A DNA stretch of 15,244 bases from positions 1 to 15,244 of the forward strand of contig NZ_JBLBVK010000028.1 in NCBI RefSeq assembly GCF_047314965.1, read 5' to 3'. How positions within the stretch are numbered: position 1 is the stretch's first letter; each line of letters begins with the position of its first letter. The translations under genes and the position numbers were made by a program. This document shows, one piece after another, positions 13,912-15,244 of the stretch. A model generated the notes under the pieces. It did not search any database. It saw only the letters and a list, made by a program, of their open reading frames with translations, and was not told the DNA's origin. The DNA is from JAVJUV01 sp047314965 (GTDB lineage Bacteria > Pseudomonadota > Alphaproteobacteria > Rhodobacterales > Rhodobacteraceae).

Positions 13912-14210
13912 GCATGCATCCTGCTGACCTTTTGTTAAGGATATCCAAGCACGGCGTGCGCCCTTGCCATACGTTTTGCCGACGCTCCGCCGATGTATTG
14001 CCGACCAACCGCCCTTGAACCGGGGACAGAAGGTCAAACTTAAGAATTCCGACCGAAAATCCGGCAAAATAGTTGCTCATTGCTCAAAATATCATCAAAG
14101 CTATCCGGCGAGATGGGGCTCAAAACCGACGAACTGGTTTTCCCCCCGACCAAAAGAGACAAGGTGTTCGGTTGAACGAAACACCGCATGACAGAGGAGA
14201 TTGCTGCCCC
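13912..14210. other. Divergent 299-bp intergenic region between the BrnA-like and substrate-binding protein genes
   Basis: No gene was recognised. Visible elements are an 8-bp palindrome GGATATCC (13939-13946) near the BrnA-like start, a tandem 7-bp repeat TTGCTCA TTGCTCA (14073-14086), an inverted repeat AAAACC/GGTTTT (14122-14127/14136-14141), and a hairpin with bulge at 14163-14185. The stretch is less GC-rich than its neighbours and should contain both divergent promoters, but no convincing -35/-10 pair was assigned. Confidence 0.5.
14163..14185 (+). promoter_or_regulatory. Leader hairpin or operator upstream of the substrate-binding protein
   Basis: GGTGTT (14163-14168) pairs with AACACC (14180-14185). 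The next pairs CG/CG (14169-14170 with 14177-14178) continue the stem across a single bulged A, leaving a 6-nt loop. It ends 25 bp before the ATG and just ahead of the GAGGAG ribosome binding site. It could be a regulator site or an RNA leader structure; no known riboswitch class was recognised. Confidence 0.3.
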
Positions 14211-15212
14211 ATGTTTCACCGTGCCATTTTGGCCGCCGCCGGCATGTTCGCCGCCACGCTGGCCCACGCTCAGACCCAGGTTCCCTTCGCGCTGGACTGG
14301 AAATTCGAAGGTCCTTCAGCACCTTACTTCCTGGCCATCGACAACGGCCACTTCGCCGCCGAAGGTCTCGAGGTCACCATCGAGGCCGGTTCCGGCTCGG
14401 TCGAGACGATCCCGAAAATCGCCACCGGCGCCTTCCCGATCGGCTTCGGCGACATCAACTCGGTGATCAAGTTCCTCGACCAGAACCCCGGCGCGCCCGT
14501 CACCGCTGTCATGATGGTCTATGACAAACCACCGTTCGCCATCGTCGGGCGCAAGTCGCTTGGCGTCTCCGAACCGAAGGACCTCGAAGGCAAGGTGCTC
14601 GGCGCTCCGCCGCCAGACGGCGCATGGGCGCAATTCCCTGTTTTCGCTAAGGAAACCGGTCTCGACGTCAGCGCGATTACGGTCGAACCGGTCGGCTTCC
14701 CGACCCGCGAACCCATGCTCGCCGAAGGCAATGTCGCCGCAATCACCGGCTTCTCTTTCTCGTCCGTCGTGAACCTGAAACGCCTCGGCGTCGCCGACGA
14801 CGACATCTCGAACATCCTGATGGCTGACCACGGCTTGCAGCTTTACGGCAACGCTATCCTGGTCAACACCGACTGGGCCGCCGCGAACAGCGCAACGGTG
14901 GAAGCCTTCCTTCGGGCTGTCGCCAAGGGCTGGCAGGACACCATCGCCGACCCAGCCGCCGGGATCGAAGCGCTGGTCAAGCGCAACCCGGCCGCCGACA
15001 AGGCGCTGGAGCAGGAGCGTCTGCAGATGTCGATCGACCAGAACGTCGTGACCGACTGGGTCAAGGCAAATGGCATGGGGGGCATCGATTCAGCCCGCAT
15101 GGAAGCCGCGATCGAGCAGCTGGGTCAGACCTACACCTACCAGAACACGCCTGACGCATCGCTTTACTTCACCGATGCATATCTGCCCGAAGGCGGTTTC
15201 AAGATGAACTGA
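14211..15212 (+). CDS. ABC transporter periplasmic substrate-binding protein, NMT1/THI5-like
   Basis: This 333-residue protein has a Sec signal peptide (MFHRAILAAAGMFAATLAHA, cleavage after Ala20). The mature chain begins with the family pattern FALDWKFEGPSAPYFLAIDN, then GHFAAEGLEVTIEAGSGSVE and FPIGFGDINSVIKF. This is the NMT1/THI5/SsuA-like fold used for sulfonates, pyrimidines or thiamine precursors and other small molecules. The ligand cannot be read from sequence. A Trp in the first mature strand and the SGSVE loop are common binding-cleft features in the family. The ATG at 14211 is preceded by GAGGAG about 11 bp upstream. No permease or ATPase gene is within the window; they probably follow to the right or lie elsewhere. 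The stop TGA is at 15210-15212, followed by a hairpin. Confidence 0.87.
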   Translation: MFHRAILAAAGMFAATLAHAQTQVPFALDWKFEGPSAPYFLAIDNGHFAAEGLEVTIEAGSGSVETIPKIATGAFPIGFGDINSVIKFLDQNPGAPVTAVMMVYDKPPFAIVGRKSLGVSEPKDLEGKVLGAPPPDGAWAQFPVFAKETGLDVSAITVEPVGFPTREPMLAEGNVAAITGFSFSSVVNLKRLGVADDDISNILMADHGLQLYGNAILVNTDWAAANSATVEAFLRAVAKGWQDTIADPAAGIEALVKRNPAADKALEQERLQMSIDQNVVTDWVKANGMGGIDSARMEAAIEQLGQTYTYQNTPDASLYFTDAYLPEGGFKMN

Positions 15213-15215
15213 TGA

Positions 15216-15235
15216 TCGGCGCGCAAGCGCGCCGA
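15216..15235 (+). terminator. Hairpin after the substrate-binding protein gene
   Basis: TCGGCGCGC (15216-15224) and GCGCGCCGA (15227-15235) form a perfect 9-bp inverted repeat with only two bases between, so 8 pairs with a 4-nt loop in practice. It begins 3 bp after the stop codon. The window ends in a G-run and no T-tract is visible, so this may instead be an intercistronic or mRNA-stabilising hairpin between this gene and transporter genes beyond the edge. Confidence 0.5.
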
Positions 15236-15244
15236 CCCGGGGGG

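Noticed and set aside
14087..14210. TPP or other riboswitch upstream of the NMT1/THI5-like gene
   Set aside because: The conserved thi-box core sequences are not visible. Only simple inverted repeats are present.
1..15244. CRISPR array, rRNA, tRNA or insertion sequence ends
   Set aside because: No regularly spaced repeats, recognisable tRNA cloverleaf, rRNA segment or transposase with terminal inverted repeats was seen.

Overview
The window looks like a chromosomal segment of an alphaproteobacterium, most likely a Rhodobacterales (Roseobacter/Paracoccaceae-type) bacterium. Grounds: high GC in the core genes with strong C/G preference at third positions, MiaB and PhoH as neighbours, a Rhodobacterales-style 2-hydroxyacid dehydrogenase divergent from a small SH3-like periplasmic protein, and a large acidic RTX exoprotein. 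This placement rests on recognition of the proteins; no search was run.

Layout, left to right. (1) Bases 2-2059 hold the 3' end of a large secreted RTX protein, closed by a strong hairpin. (2) Bases 2220-4533 form an accessory-looking module: a tyrosine recombinase (-) and a small XRE-type regulator (+) are divergent with only 23 bp between start codons, and 21 of those 23 bp are a perfect inverted repeat. Two overlapping genes of unknown role follow on the minus strand: an HGG-motif Cys/His protein and a 241-residue helical acidic protein. (3) A 301-bp gene-free stretch leads to a small DUF2892-type membrane protein, then phoH and miaB, all on the minus strand. The usual phoH neighbour ybeY is not present downstream. 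(4) Divergent from miaB is a conserved protein of uncertain function. It ends 6 bp from a convergent three-gene minus-strand cluster: glyoxylate-reductase-like dehydrogenase, HExxH lipoprotein, enolase-superfamily enzyme. The first two are coupled by TGATG. (5) On the plus strand come an SH3-domain periplasmic protein and an exported beta-rich protein, the latter coupled by GTGA to a polytopic membrane protein. (6) A BrnA-antitoxin-like protein without a visible BrnT partner lies on the minus strand. It is divergent, across 299 bp, from an NMT1/THI5-like ABC substrate-binding protein that ends near the right edge.

How the genes relate. The dehydrogenase, lipoprotein and enolase-superfamily enzyme probably form one transcript, and two of them fit hydroxy-acid or sugar-acid metabolism. 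MiaB and PhoH are housekeeping RNA-related proteins. The recombinase/XRE module is the most distinctive part: one operator-like palindrome seems to control both divergent genes, and neither has a Shine-Dalgarno sequence, so both may be leaderless. No complete, clearly new defence or mobile system can be demonstrated from the sequence alone.
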